Assembly (NCBI RefSeq): GCF_000001735.4 | Contig: NC_003070.9 | Coordinates: 24,475,971 to 24,539,970, forward strand | Direction of reading: 5' to 3' | Length of the DNA: 64,000 bases | Origin: Arabidopsis thaliana | Taxonomy: Eukaryota; Streptophyta; Magnoliopsida; Brassicales; Brassicaceae | In this document: in pieces, positions 23,240 to 35,876 of the stretch | How positions within the stretch are numbered: position 1 is the stretch's first letter | Layout: each line of letters starts with the position of its first letter | Program-made: the position numbers and the translations under genes | Notes under the pieces: generated by a model | Told to the model about the DNA's origin: nothing | Seen by the model: the letters and a program-made list of their open reading frames with translations, nothing else | The model's database searches: none

Positions 23240-26200
23240 TCATGATTCGAGGAAATAAGAAGGATGAGAACTAATTAACTTCTTCCTAGCAAAATCCTTG
23301 TACGCTTCTTCCATAAGATCATCATCATCCCATTCATCGCGGTAAATTTCTGGGTGGGAGACCATTCTCTGGAATCCACGCTCAACTTCTTGAATTCTCC
23401 AATTTTCAACTGGCGAACAATGACATTCTTCCGCGATCCAGTTGAGGTACTCACACTATATGGGAGAAAATATCTATAAGTAACATGGATATCATGATGC
23501 TCTTCTAGCGTACATTAATATACGTTTCATCGTTTATTACATATTTGTGTTTCATTTATATTTAGTATATTTTCAAAATTATAAGCGGCACAGGCAGAAA
23601 TCGATGCTGAAAAAATTGAAACCTATATATATTTTCACACGTAATCATATTTGGAAGATAACGACTTACCGAAATTTTACCCAATTTATGCGTATGTCTT
23701 TTGGGAATTCCTAACACATCAAGCGTTGCATACCACTCAATAATATCTTCCATCATCTTGTCTTGCGAGGGAAGTATAACTCGTCCGGACAAGACTGCAG
23801 CCACCCATTTGCTTTGAATTTCAAACATAACGAATTGTATGGCCTAGTCAACAGTCAAAAGGTTAAAACCAACTAAGACATGAACTAGAAAAAAATCTGA
23901 GTGATATCTATTTTGATTGAGACTAACCATTCCAGGTAAACCGATGAAAGAAAGACTGGGGGCTAGCGCGGGTAGAAAGACATGCTTGTATAGAGGTTCG
24001 ACGCGGTTTTCATTAATGTTTATATAGCCATTGGTTTCAAGAAATGGAAAGTAATATTTGTACCTACAAACATAGAACAAGCATTTACATAAATACACGG
24101 TAAATAATCAACACATTTTCACATTTGAAATCTCGTTGTTAACAAGCATGAAAATACAGAAGATAAGGAATATACCCAGTGCAATGCACAATGGTATCAG
24201 CATATACCACCTTCCCATTTTTGAAAAGAATGGATCCATCCTGATGGGCGAAGTCTATCTACGACATATAAAACGAAAAACTCAAACACTTTCATTCTTT
24301 AATTGGCTTTAAGATGATATTCATTTTGAAAATCAAAATCATGCATGGTTAGATAAGTTTAAGTAAAGTGAAGTGGTCAGTTTTACCTCGGAATGAACCC
24401 ATAGATTGTTTTGGGGCACTGGAAGCTTCTGGTACGTATCAGATTCACTCGCTCTAGAGGCAATGTGAACTTCTTTCGCGACCTTAGCTATATCCCTACT
24501 AATATCAGCACCGCTCGCATAATTTCCGATCACCACCACTACCTGCCAAAATATCAACAAAAAAATAGACAGATCAGAAATAAATCTATGATATACAATT
24601 AATTAGCCCGAACATTTCTGCAAGAACTTGTTTGATGGACGATTACGTACTTGTTTACAAAGTGAGTATAATGATAGGTACAAGTAAAACTATAAAAAAT
24701 ATTGTCAACCAACTAACAAGTACGTTGATGTATTACTATTAATAGACCTAGCTTTATATCTACATGTGAAAAGTTTTTGTTTACTAATTAGTATCGCTGA
24801 ATTGCAATTTTTCCCACATACTAATATAGAATATTTTTCTAACCTAGTTTATCAAAAGAAAAAAAAACAATTAAACTTAGATAGATCCGGTGGTCGAACA
24901 GATTAATCAGATTGATCGTCCAAATTTATTTATATAACCCTTAAAAATCCACAAAATTTGCAAAACGAATTATACAATGAAGCAATTAACCTTGATAATT
25001 CGATGAATAATTTTCCATTCTTGTTTACTTTTATGTCTTGTTCCACGTCATATAAGTTGATGTATATATACTACTACTAGTTATTATAATTTTCTTGATA
25101 CAAATTTATTTTTTAAACTTTATGTTTATATCGTAACTTAATCAGAGTCATGCATGCATGATCAGTGGCATTACATTGTCAAAATACCAACTTTTTAGTA
25201 GTATTCTTTAAGGAAAAAAAAATAATACTAAAAAGTATAAGAAAATATCAAAATAACAATTTGATTTAAGAATACAAGTAAGAAAATAACAATTTTCTTT
25301 AAAAAATCAAAAATCTAACAAGGATCCCAAAAATCAATTGAAGAGTATTATTATAAAATTTTGAAAAGTATTCGTACATATATGTTTAGTGCTACTTTTG
25401 AATTTTTTTTAATACGTTATGGTATTTTTGGAATGCAAAAGATATAAATGGTTCATGTATCATAAACATTTTCAGTAGCAGAAATTCTAATCGAACATCT
25501 TCCCAATTGTCAGAAAAAAAATTAAGAAATTATATATATATATATATATTTTTTTTTTTTAATGACAATTAAGATTTTCTTTCTTTTTGTAAAAGAAATT
25601 ATATAGTAGTTGAGATATATCATTTCTCAAGTTGAATGGAACATTACCTCGTTATTGAATGGACCAGGAACTCTGTAGTTGTGGCTATGGATCTGCTTTC
25701 CTGGCCACGATTTTATCCCTAAAGATACATATTTCAGGTTAAGAAGATGATTATAAAACTGGGGTAGGTACTAATAGTTTGTCAATAAACTCAAAATCTT
25801 TGTATAGCTTAATGAAGCTAACTTCTTTTTTGTCAACTAACTTTTATGAGCGTTTTCCAACTAGGAATACGAAGATTTTTTTTTCATTTTCTTTTGTAGA
25901 TAAAAGCGATATCAAGATTACTATTTACTAGATTAGTCTTACTAGGTTTTGTTTAGTGCAACTATTTCTCAATTTCATTTAAACCATTTTGAAGTGAAAA
26001 GCCATAAAGTTAAGTTTATAAAATAATTTTTCTTTTCTTTTCGAAAGTACATATATTATACTTCTTCCTTTATAACTGAGGTGATCCTAAAAAATTTTAG
26101 ACCCAGAGACTAAGAACAAAGAAACCAAGTTATTTGAAATAAGTATAGAGAAATGGATCTTTACCAGGAATATGAGCAACGTTAGGTTCTGTAAAGTGAC

Positions 26201-26708
26201 CACTACAAACAACGACGGCATCAAAGATTTCATGGGCGGCGAAACCAACGGAATTCTTGGACCGGACACTCCATTTCCCGTTAACCGGCTCAACACAAAC
26301 CACCTCTGTCTCGAACCGGACCATCTCCTCTATTTTAAACTCTCTAGCAAAGTCTTGAAGATACGCAAGAACTTCTCTGTGACTCGGATACCGTCTCGAG
26401 TCTCTCGAGATGTCATGAATGCGTGGCACGAAAGGAAAGTCCGTAAAACCCATACATTCTCTCGGGAGGTTGGTTCGGAGAGACTCGTAGATGCTCGTGT
26501 GGACTATGGTTCGGGTTGTGTCGAGGCTAAGCGGGTCAGAGTCAGCTTTAGATGAGTAGTTCCAGAGACCTCCCACTTGTTTTTCCCGGTCAAAGACAAC
26601 GACAGTGTGACCTTCACGACGAAGTTCCCTAGCCGTTACGAGACCGGCAGCTCCGGCTCCAATCACTGCCACGTGTTTCGAACAGATTGTGTTTTGAGTT
26701 GGTGCCAT
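23240..26708 (-). CDS. FMO GS-OX1: Flavin monooxygenase, glucosinolate S-oxygenase 1
   Basis: Seven exons (26708-26165, 25718-25648, 24542-24387, 24258-24176, 24063-23928, 23843-23670, 23455-23240) give 1380 nt, or 459 aa, the length I expect for FMO GS-OX1 (At1g65860). Using FAD and NADPH, the enzyme oxidises methylthioalkyl glucosinolates to methylsulfinylalkyl forms, a late side-chain step of Met-derived glucosinolate synthesis. The FAD-binding GxGxxG is VIGAGAAGLVTAREL near the N-terminus, followed by GGLWNYSS. The NADPH-binding motif is VVVVIGNYASGADI at the start of exon 3, where family members normally have GxxxSG. Exon 5 contains GLPGM. Intron 2 is unusually long (about 1.1 kb), very AT-rich, and holds a TA/T-run microsatellite. 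The nearby BZO1 acts in the same metabolite class. Confidence 0.95.
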
Positions 26709-27653
26709 TTATTTTATTAAATTTCTATGATATGTTTGATTTTCATTTATTTAGGAATGTGAAACAATATGTTTTAAATTCATTGGTATGTTTGATATTT
26801 ATTTATAAATTGGCCTAGCTAAAACGTGTTTCTGCATATATTACATGTGTTTTCTTCTACCTGAAAGCTTACCTAACCACGGTACCAAGTAGCTATAGCA
26901 GAAACCACACATATTATTTTTAATCTATCAAAAATTATTTAATTATTTAGTTATGTAAATCATTGTTTATTGAATAATTCTTGGATTTTTATTAATCCAC
27001 TCCAAATTACACAATAATGTTTTTCCATATCTAACTAAATGAATTAAAAAAATAATATTATCTAAATAAAATAACTAAATTAATCATTAAAACCCCTCCA
27101 AATTGGATTAAGTATGGAAACAATATACATTAGTGTTAGAGATTATATGTCTGTTTCGATTCATAAGAGAAGGGTTATGATTTAATGTTATAATTATAAG
27201 AAAGCTATATATTGGAAGCAGACATTGTGACAATTGAAAACAAACAATTATAAAAATAAAAATTTTATTCCCCAAAAATAACAGATATTGTTCTCAAACA
27301 TAATACTTTTGTGAATTATCAACAGAATGGTATATTTGTAAACATATAGATTGGACCCACATATACATGGATGATAGAAGGGTAGTGGTCCTAGATCATC
27401 TAAGAAAAGGAGGAGATGAAGCAAAGAAAGTTAGAGGTAATTGTCCCTTCACTAAAAGCTATTTAACTAATCTATGAAGCATATGACTTTGACTTTATTG
27501 GCAGTTCTAAGGCAAAGTTTGTAACCAAGACTTTGAAGCCTTGTGGGGTTCCACAAACAAATGATGCAAGCACTTCCACAGAAATGCAATCACATTTTCA
27601 CACATAGCCTGAAAAATAATTTGAGTTTGTAGCGCAACGACCATTTCTTCGCC
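26709..27653. other. Divergent intergenic region between FMO GS-OX1 and dirigent gene
   Basis: About 0.94 kb of AT-rich shared upstream DNA. There is no open frame of interest and no obvious repeat. Confidence 0.55.
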
Positions 27654-28223
27654 ATGGCTAGTCTTTATCTTCTACTACTTCTTCCTCTGTTCTTAGCTCT
27701 TATTCTCGCAGCCACCATTACAGAATCAAAATCTTTCTCAACAACAGTGAAGGCACCATATCCAGGACATAAACCGGATAAGCTAACCCACTTACACTTC
27801 TACTTCCACGACATTGTCTCCGGAGACAAACCAACCTCCGTCCAAGTCGCTAACGGTCCAACCACAAACTCTTCTGCCACCGGTTTCGGTTTGGTTGCAG
27901 TCGTTGACGACAAATTGACGGTCGGGCCTGAAATTACCTCAGAGGAAGTTGGGAGAGCCCAAGGAATGTATGCATCGGCTGACCAGAACAAGCTTGGTCT
28001 GCTTATGGCTTTTAACTTGGTTTTCACGAAGGGTAAATTTTCCGACAGCACCGTGGCGATGTATGGCCGGAATCCTGTATTGTCGAAGGTGAGGGAAATG
28101 CCGATCATTGGAGGTACGGGAGCTTTCAGGTTCGGAAGAGGATATGCATTGGCCAAGACTTTGGTGTTCAATATTACCAGTGGAGATGCTGTGGTCGAAT
28201 ATAATGTCTATATTTGGCATTAA
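27654..28223 (+). CDS. DIR21: Dirigent protein
   Basis: An intronless gene of 189 aa. Residues 1-25 or so form a clear signal peptide ([18 protein letters not shown]), so the protein is secreted to the apoplast. The dirigent domain is visible as [15 protein letters not shown], then [12 protein letters not shown], and near the end the typical [17 protein letters not shown]. Dirigent proteins fold as trimeric beta-barrels and steer the stereochemistry of phenoxy-radical coupling to lignans or contribute to cell-wall lignin. They have no oxidase activity of their own. The position fits At1g65870 (DIR21); the symbol rests on memory of the locus. Long open frames on the opposite strand are shadows of this gene. 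Confidence 0.93.
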   Translation: MASLYLLLLLPLFLALILAATITESKSFSTTVKAPYPGHKPDKLTHLHFYFHDIVSGDKPTSVQVANGPTTNSSATGFGLVAVVDDKLTVGPEITSEEVGRAQGMYASADQNKLGLLMAFNLVFTKGKFSDSTVAMYGRNPVLSKVREMPIIGGTGAFRFGRGYALAKTLVFNITSGDAVVEYNVYIWH

Positions 28224-28754
28224 TTATTGTCATTGATTACTGCTTTTAGTTATTAAAAAAATCAATAAACTGGTCTTTTTTTTTTTTTGAATTAATATTG
28301 TGATTTTTTGTGTAATTTATTGAAACTGTGGAAAAAACATATACTTTATGTGATGATTTTTTTTTCTACATACCATGAGCTGAATTTGCCTACGTACTTA
28401 GACGTAAATGTTCATTTCCATTCCAAAAAGTTATCATGTCAAACCGCATTTGTTTGTTAAATCCACGTGTTTGAGCATGTATCTTCTTATTCACTGATTG
28501 AACTCAGTAATAATGTAGATTTACAAAACAAAAATGGGATACTTTATATGATTTGTGTTTACATGTTTGTATCTACTTCTCACTATTTGCTCATGGTACT
28601 GAATGTAATATAATATCCAGTTATGAAGAGTTACATACGTCCTTTTATTTAGAGTAGATTTAATGATCATTGATCAATACACGCAGACTAAGAAAAATAT
28701 TAATTCAACCACAAACAGAAATAAATGCATTGATGCATAATCATATACGTAACC
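28224..28754. other. Convergent spacer between dirigent gene and AAE array
   Basis: AT-rich DNA with the dirigent 3' UTR at the left and the 3' end of the first AAE copy at the right. A T10 run is near 28,280. No other feature is seen. Confidence 0.55.
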
Positions 28755-31061
28755 TTAAAGCCTGGAACTAACGTTGTTACCACCGCGTCCTTGAACTTTC
28801 TTGGAACGGGTATCGTCCTCATCGACAACCAAACCTTTAGCGATATCTCTCAGACTCAGATTAGGCTTAAGTATCTTTCCGTTCCCATTCTTTGGCAGTT
28901 CTTCCAAGAACACTACTTTCCTCGGACACATAAAATGCGGCATATTCTCACGGCAATACTTAATCAAATCTCCTTCTTTCGTCACCGATTCCTTTTCACG
29001 ATCTCTTTGATTGGTTTCACCTTGGTTTAAAACAACAAAGGCACACGGCGTTTCACCCCACAAAGGGTGAGGCATGGCCACAACCGCGGCCTCGAGCACT
29101 TTCTGGTGCTCGTAAAGAACTCTCTCGACCTCAATACTACTTATGTTCTCACCTCCCGAGATGATAATGTCTTTGGATCGATCTTTGATCTCTATGTGCC
29201 CATCAGGATGAATCACACCTATGTCTCCAGTGTTGAGCCATCCGTGTTTAAACACCTCAGATGTTGCTTTAGGGTTCTTTAAATACCCTTTCATAACTAT
29301 ATTTCCTTTGAGGACAATTTCTCCCATCGTTATCCCGTCGCGTGGGACACTCTCCCGAGTTTTCGTGTTCTTCACGTCAACTTCATCTAGGGTTATGTTC
29401 CTTACCCCTTGCCTTGCTTTCAGCTTCATCTGTTGATGCTTTGGTAGCCTGTTGAGGATTTATATATTAATCGTTAAGTATAAATAAGATTGTAGTAAAA
29501 ATTGTGTAAACTCATAATTGTGTTTAGTACCTGTTCCACTCGTCCTGCCACTCACAATAGAGAGCTGCACCGGAAGCCTCAGTAAGTCCATATACGTGCA
29601 TCACCTGAAACCCCAACCGTTCAACCTTCTCAAGAAGTGCAGCCGGCGGGGATGAACCACCAGTTAGTACCCGAACAGGCAAGGACTTGTGTGACTGGTT
29701 GGTTCGACTTCCTTCGAGGAGAATTCTAAATACAGTTGGAACACAAGACATGTGCGTCACGCCATGCAATCCTATGTTCTTATATATTTCTACAGCCGTC
29801 ACATTTCTGATGCATACATTGGTGCCCCCACGTGCAGCGACGGACCATGTGTGCGCCCACCCATTTCCATGAAACATTGGAAGGGTCCAGAGGTAGACCG
29901 GGCACATGCCCATTTCCCAGCCAAGAATCTAGCTCAAAGCGGTCAAGTAGGCTCCTCGGTGACTAATCACCACACCTTTTGGTTCGGACGTGGTGCCAGA
30001 AGTGTAATTCAAAGAGATCGGGTCATGCTCATTGTGGACACGGAACAAACTTGCTGACGAAGAGAGCGTAAGATCTCCTTTACGGATGAGACCCTCGTAG
30101 TCTAACTCCATGGAGGAACGCTTCGTAGTGGAATCAATCTCAATGATGGATATGATTAGCGGGTGAAGTTTTGAAGCGTCAAATGGTAAGAGACGGAGGA
30201 CTTCTTGGATCAAAGGAGCAAACGTGTAGTCCACGAATAAACACTTTGGCTGGGCGTGGCGGAGGATGATGGCTATGGTTTTAGCGTCAAGACGCGTGTT
30301 AATAGGATTAAGTACAGCTCCGGTCATGGGAACAGCAAAATGCATCTCATACATGGCCGGTATGTTTGGAGCCAAATCGAAACCTAAACACAGATTTAAT
30401 ACATACGTTATATATAAATGAATGATTCATTCAGCTTGGTTAAGTTTATTTATTTATCTTTTTTTTTGGTAAAATATGAAGTTTTTATACCATTTTCGAA
30501 GTTTTGATAAAGAATAAAAGTAGCGGAAAAAAACAAAAAGAATTACAGAATATGCAGACAATAATAATAAATAAAGGAGAAAAACGAAAAATTCAGAGTG
30601 AAAACAAGAGAAAAAACACCGATTCCAAAGTGTTAAACTCGAAAATATCGGTTAAGTTTATTGTTCAAAAGAAATCTATGGATGGTACAAGCAATATATA
30701 TATTTGATATGCATCAATAAAGATTAGACAAGAAAAAGGCGAAGTCATGTGGTACATATGCTTATTATGACATTATAAATATATCGATCTGATGAGTAAC
30801 TGGCAAAGTCATATAATGATATTAGTCCCATATAGGTATGAGAAGGTAATGGAAATTTCTTACGACGTCGTATCGGGTGATGTTTAGAGAGAGGAGAGAC
30901 GCAGCAAGACGACAGCAACGGTCATAGGTCTGAGGCCAAGTGAAACGAGTTTGTCCGTAGATTATCGAAGTTCGATTGGGATAACACTCAGAAGCTCTCT
31001 TCAAGAACGTTATGGGCGTTAGAGGAACGTTGTTTGCTTCAAATAACGCAAGATTATCCAT
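28755..31061 (-). pseudogene. Broken acyl-activating enzyme paralogue of BZO1/AAE12
   Basis: A third tandem AMP-forming acyl-CoA synthetase with the same three-exon plan as its neighbours: exon 1 31061-30864, exon 2 30383-29531, exon 3 29448-28755. Two lesions break it. Exon 2 is 853 nt where both intact paralogues have 854; the missing base is near its 5' end (about 30,370-30,383), so correct splicing would shift the frame. About 450 nt further on, an in-frame TAG (29,926-29,928) stands where BZO1 has an Ala codon GCG or similar, just before ILGWEMG. The rest is well kept: AMP-motif SLNYTSGTTSEPKGV, GWLNTGDIG, KDIIISGGENISS, and a C-terminal SRL peroxisomal signal. This suggests recent loss. 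I infer a non-functional gene; it could still be transcribed. The reading assumes no sequencing error and splice sites like the paralogues'. Confidence 0.85.
29926..29928 (-). other. Premature stop codon (TAG) in the broken AAE copy
   Basis: On the minus strand the codons run GCT TTG AGC TAG ATT CTT GGC TGG. The flanking residues TALS and ILGWEMG align without gaps to TLSAIIGWEMG in both intact paralogues. This is therefore a true in-frame nonsense change (two bases different from GCG), not a frameshift. Confidence 0.9.
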
Positions 31062-32662
31062 CTTGTATGTGTATATGTGAGGGAATAGGGACATGCATAA
31101 TCATTATATATATATATATATATAGAAGATTGTGAGAGGCCTCAAAATATAATTGCTATTATGCAATATAAAAGTAATTTTCGAAGAATAATAAATGAAT
31201 TGCAAGCTGGCCATGCCTAAAGTTTTGGAATCTGTCATAGAAAACATATCACGATCCCACTTTCCTTTTGAGTCTATAATCAAAAGATGATGTTAGAGGA
31301 ACCACCTTTAGAAGAATGGATGGTATATTTAAAAAAGCGAAAACAAAATATTTAAAATTAGTTTTTTTTTTAATTATAAAATTATCATGCCAAACAAGAA
31401 AAAGCGATTACTCCACATGTTAAGAGTAGGGTGGCTTAGTGGACATTTATATCTACTGAATCTGCCTAGGTATATAATATTGGGACATGAAGCTATTAAA
31501 CATGTACAATAATTAAGACACCATTTATGATCATTTTAAGTGTCTTTATTGGTATATAAAAATCCTATCTAACATGCTTATCTCATATGTTTAACTTTTA
31601 GTTGAAAATTAAATTAAATATACATATTTGAACAAATACATAATAAAAAAAAGAACTTCGATGAAAATGAGGGGAAAAGAAAGCATGAAACGTGGAATAA
31701 GCCAAGAGAAGAAAAAAAAAAACACACCCAATTTTTTTGTATATTTCTTCTCGTTTTTTATTTATAATGCAGATTTATGATAAATTTTATCAGTTAAACA
31801 ATGGAAAATATTAATGGATATGCATTGATAATTCAATATTAGGTTAGTATGAAAGAGAAAAAAATTAAAGCCATTATTGTCCTTCTTACTTTGTTTAATT
31901 TACCATATATGCCATGTATCAATTATTCTTATAATTTTACTATATATCAACTATTTTACCATATTTATAGAAATATTATTCAGATATTTAATATGTTAGC
32001 ACGTTATATTCAGTATAATATGTTATTATAATTTTAAATTGATTATTTCATATTACTTTGTATGATATGGTAAATTGTTTAATACGATATATATAAATTT
32101 ATCGTGATACATATTAGTTAATATGTTTATAAAATAGTTATCTGTATTTAGCACAATACTATACTAGTTAACATGTTAATTAAATAGTTATCCACATAAA
32201 TCATAAATGTTTTATGCAATCTAATGATAAATAGTGTTGTAAATTTCGGATGAATAGTATCGTCAAACAATTGATGAACAATATCATACATACAGTATCT
32301 GGTAATAAATAGTGTTTTGAGATAATGACATTTTGGTAAATAAAACAAAATAAAAAGGATAATTATGGCTTTAATTTTTTCTCTTTCATGCTTACCTAAT
32401 ATTTAACTATCTATTGTAAATATCTAATTTTCAAGTTTTTGAGACATATGTATTAATATAGCCCTTAAACAATCCCTATATATTAAGCTTATTATTTACT
32501 TATATATAAAAAAAATAGAAGGGCAAGTAATAGAAAACGGATGAAGTATTATCTATGGTTGTTTCTTATTTTATAATTATTGAATGACTCTCTTAAGGAC
32601 CCTCAATGAAGTGCTTCAATCGACAACCATACATACAAATATATAAGTCGGAGAAGTATAAA
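31062..32662. other. AT-rich spacer between AAE copies 1 and 2
   Basis: About 1.6 kb containing the promoter of the broken copy (a TA microsatellite at about 31,104-31,122 is 50 nt upstream of its start) and low-complexity DNA. Short open frames near 31.85 and 32.2 kb are AT-rich and have no domain. Confidence 0.55.
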
Positions 32663-34767
32663 TCAAAGCCGCGAAATAAAATGTCCAACCGGCCGTTTAA
32701 CTTCTTTAGCTATAACATTGATCTCATCCTCAACAACCAAACCTTTAGCAATGTCTCTTAGCTTAGGCTTAAGGATCTTTCCATTCCCGTTTTTGGGCAG
32801 TTCTTCCAAAAACACCACTTTTCTCGGACACATAAAATGTGGCAGATTTTCACGGCAATACTCAATCAGATTTCTCTCTCTGGTCTGAAATTTATCAACA
32901 CGATCTTCTTTAATAGTAGTCTCACTCTTTTCTAGAACAACAAACGCACACGGGGTTTCACCCCACGTAGGGTGAGGCATGGCCACAACTGCAGTCTCAA
33001 GGACTTTTGGGTACTTATAAAGAACATTCTCGACCTCAACACTACTAATGTTTTCGCCTCCCGATATGATTATGTCTTTTGACCGATCTTTGATCTCGAC
33101 GTGCCCATCAGGGTGAATCACACCTACATCTCCTGTGTTGAGCCATCCGTGTTTAAATGCCTCAAATGTAGCTTTGGGATTTTTTAGATACCCTTTCATT
33201 ATGCTACTTCCTTTAATGAGGATTTCTCCCATTGTCTTTCCATCGCGCGGAGCACTCTTTTGCGTTTCCTTGTTTTTCACGTCAACGTCAGCTAGGCCTA
33301 AGATGCTTATCCCTTGCCTGGCTTTTAATTCCATCTGTTGATTCTCTGGTAATCTGTTTCAATTGAGTAATAAGACCTTTTAAATTTTGGTAAACGATAA
33401 CGCAAAGGGAAACTTATACCGTATACATGAGAATAAATAGTACAAATGATTATTACCTATTCCACTCATCTTGCCACTCACAAAACAAAATTGGACCAGT
33501 GGCCTCGGTCTGCCCATAGGCATGCATCACTTGAAACCCCAACCGTTGAACTTTCTTGACAAGAGCAGCGGGAGGCGGTGAACCTCCGGTAAGCACATGG
33601 ACCGGTCCAGATCTAGGTGACAGGTCAAGTGAATTTCCTTTCAGAAGAATGTTGAAAACCGTAGGAACACAACACATATGTGTCACGTTATGCATTTCTA
33701 TGTTTTTATAGATCTCCGGGGCAGTCACGTGCCTCATACACACACTGGTACCCCCACGCGCCGCGGTTCCCCATGTAAACGTCCATCCATTGCAATGAAA
33801 CATAGGCAGAGTCCAAAGGTAGACAGGGCAGGTCCCCATTTCCCAACCAATAATCGCGCTTAATGTGCACAAATATGCTCCTCGGTGGCTAATCACAACA
33901 CCTTTTGGGTCGGCAGTGGTACCCGATGTGTAGTTTAAGGAGATTGGATCATGCTCGTCTTGAATACGGAACATGCGTGCCACCATCGAGGGCGTAGGCT
34001 CTCCCCTCTGGATGAGACACTCGTAGTCTAACTCCTCGAATGAAGCCCTTTTAGGAAAATCGTTCTCGTGGATAAATATGACCGGCAAGTTTAGGTTTGA
34101 GTCTTCAGATGATAATAAATGGAGGCTTTCTCTAGCCAAGGCCTCAAAACTGCGGTCTAGGAATAAGATCTTGGGCTTGGCGTGGCGGAGGATTGCGGCA
34201 ATGGATGTTGCGTCTAGACGAGTGTTGATAGGGTTAAGTACAGCTCCAGCCATGGGAACGGCAAAGTGCATTTCATACAAGGCGGGTGTGTTTGGAGCCA
34301 TAACTGATACCTAAATACACAATGTTAGTCACATGCATGTCTCATACTTTGTATAAATGAATGTTAATCTGTTTAATTATACCCTACACAAAACGGACTA
34401 TCTCTAACAAATCTTAAACCTCTTCAGCGAAAAATTGAGGTAAGGATAGTGAAAGATAGTGGTACAATATGATTAAACAAATAAACATAATAAATCTTGT
34501 TATCACAACTATAGTTTTATCCAGATGGGCTTAAATTTATAAATATTGAACTCCAATAATGTGACATACCACATCGTTCTTGGAGATGTTAAGAGAGATT
34601 AGAGAAGCGGCTAGACGACAACAACGGTCATAGGTCTGAGGCCAAGTGAAACGAGTTTTTCCGTAGATTATTGAAGTTCGATTTGGATAACACTCTGAAG
34701 CTCTCTTCAAGAACGTCATGGGGGTTAGAGGAACATTGTTTGCTTCACATAATGCCAAATCATCCAT
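32663..34767 (-). CDS. BZO1: Acyl-activating enzyme, benzoate-CoA ligase (BZO1)
   Basis: Three exons (34767-34570, 34310-33457, 33353-32663) give 1743 nt, or 580 aa. It is an AMP-forming acyl-CoA synthetase, known as the cinnamate/benzoate-CoA ligase needed for benzoyloxyglucosinolates in seeds. Motifs are SLNYTSGTTADPKGV (AMP-binding P-loop), YLWTLPMFHCNGW, GQTEATGP, GWLNTGDVG and KDIIISGGENISSVEVE. The C-terminal lysine motif is PKNGNGKILKPKL. The protein ends in SRL, a type 1 peroxisomal targeting signal. The last intron falls between the substrate-pocket region and the mobile C-terminal domain. The neighbour at 36.6 kb is a near-identical tandem copy. I assign BZO1 (At1g65880) to this copy from order and its 580-aa length; the pair could be swapped only if that memory is wrong. 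Confidence 0.9.
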
Positions 34768-35520
34768 CTTCTTCTTCTTCTTCTACTTTGTGTAATGTGT
34801 TAAATGAATGTTGATGTGAGAGAAAAGGGATGTGCAACGATATAGTATATAAAGAAAATTAATGAGAATAAACAAGTCATATATTTTTCGGAAGTAGATG
34901 TAAAAAATGGCTAAAATTGGGAATTCAAAATAATCCGTCGCTCAATTATGGCAATTACTTAAAAGGAAATTATAGCAACGGTCCTCTTCCTTTACTTTTT
35001 TTAACAAAAAATCTCTCAATTTTAATTCTACATAAATAGGCGTTTACGTTTATCAACATTTTTATGTGGTCAGGTTTCAACAGAATTGGACGAACACGTT
35101 TTATCTCTGTTACTCACCGACAAGGTTGATCCATACATTTGTATCCATCATTATTTACTCATAAATCATTAAGAAATAAATTCTTTTTCTCCGTCAAATT
35201 TAAATCCAGATGTGACTGATGTTCTTACAACCTTTTGTTTCGACTCCCCACCAACCCCCCCCCCCCCCCCCCCCCCCCCTTGTTCTTTGTGTATCATTCT
35301 TTTGTGTTTTGAGCATTATTATCTTGTAAGGTTTTCATTTGGATGCAAGTGAAGAAAATAATGATATAGGATCATACAAAAGCGTCTAAAACATAATGTG
35401 GGATGTAAATTTCCTACCATTAAAATTTATTGAAGTTTGGATAGCTATAGTACGAGGTTGAGTTTCAACTAGCCAGTGATGTTTAATTTCCTACCAAAAA
35501 AGATTTTCCGGTGTTTCAAC
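34768..35520. other. BZO1 upstream region, duplicated upstream of AAE12
   Basis: From about 34,930 to 35,520 this DNA aligns by eye, with gaps, to about 39,230-39,785 upstream of AAE12. Shared stretches include GTGGTCAGGTTTCAA, CGACAAGGTTGATCCATAC, CATTTGGATGCAAGT and AAAAAAGATTTTCCGGTGT. The tandem duplication that made the pair thus included the promoter. The 25-nt C tract at 35,255 is inside this block but has no counterpart in the other copy. Confidence 0.75.
35255..35279 (+). repeat. Pure poly-C tract, 25 nt
   Basis: Twenty-five consecutive C after CCACCAA and before TTGTTC, in otherwise AT-rich DNA. Long C/G homopolymers are rare in Arabidopsis; the true length in the plant may differ because such runs mutate and sequence poorly. 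Confidence 0.9.
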
Positions 35521-35680
35521 TAATATCAACCGGCAGATCAAAAGGTAAAGACAAAAGTAATGAACTTATGATATTCTGATGCGTAGATAAAGTGCAACGA
35601 TAATTGTAGAAGAAATGAGGTGACTGACTAAACGTCTTAAAGACTGACCCAAAAGGTGATGAATATAAACTATTTCCACT

Positions 35681-35876
35681 GATCAACCGATCATTTTAAT
35701 GCAAATACACAAACTATCGAGAAGAATCGACGAGCTAAAGAGGCCGGGCGATGTCCACTTGACTTCTGAAAAAGTGATAAATAACTCGAAAGGTCAAGTG
35801 GACATCAACCGGTCCCTTGCACTTGTCAATTATTCTGAAGAGTTTGTGTTTTGCATTAAAAATGATTGGTCGATCT
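35681..35876. repeat. Imperfect foldback (hairpin) of about 196 nt between BZO1 and AAE12
   Basis: The left arm (35681-35763) and right arm (35793-35876) are imperfect reverse complements along about 83 nt, with a 29-nt loop. The base of the loop is a perfect 14-bp match (35750-35763 with 35793-35806, GATGTCCACTTGAC). Further pairing blocks are AATGCAAA.ACACAAACT, and GATCAACCGATCATTTT against its partner at the arm ends. It lies just outside the duplicated promoter block. A young MIRNA or siRNA hairpin locus and a foldback transposon relic are both possible. Confidence 0.7.

Noticed and set aside
25530..25560. TA/T repeat inside FMO GS-OX1 intron 2 as a possible CRISPR or structured array
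   Set aside because: Simple microsatellite in plant nuclear DNA; no spacers.
27800..28220. Two long minus-strand open frames opposite the dirigent gene
   Set aside because: They mirror the codons of a well-supported gene on the plus strand and have no domain.
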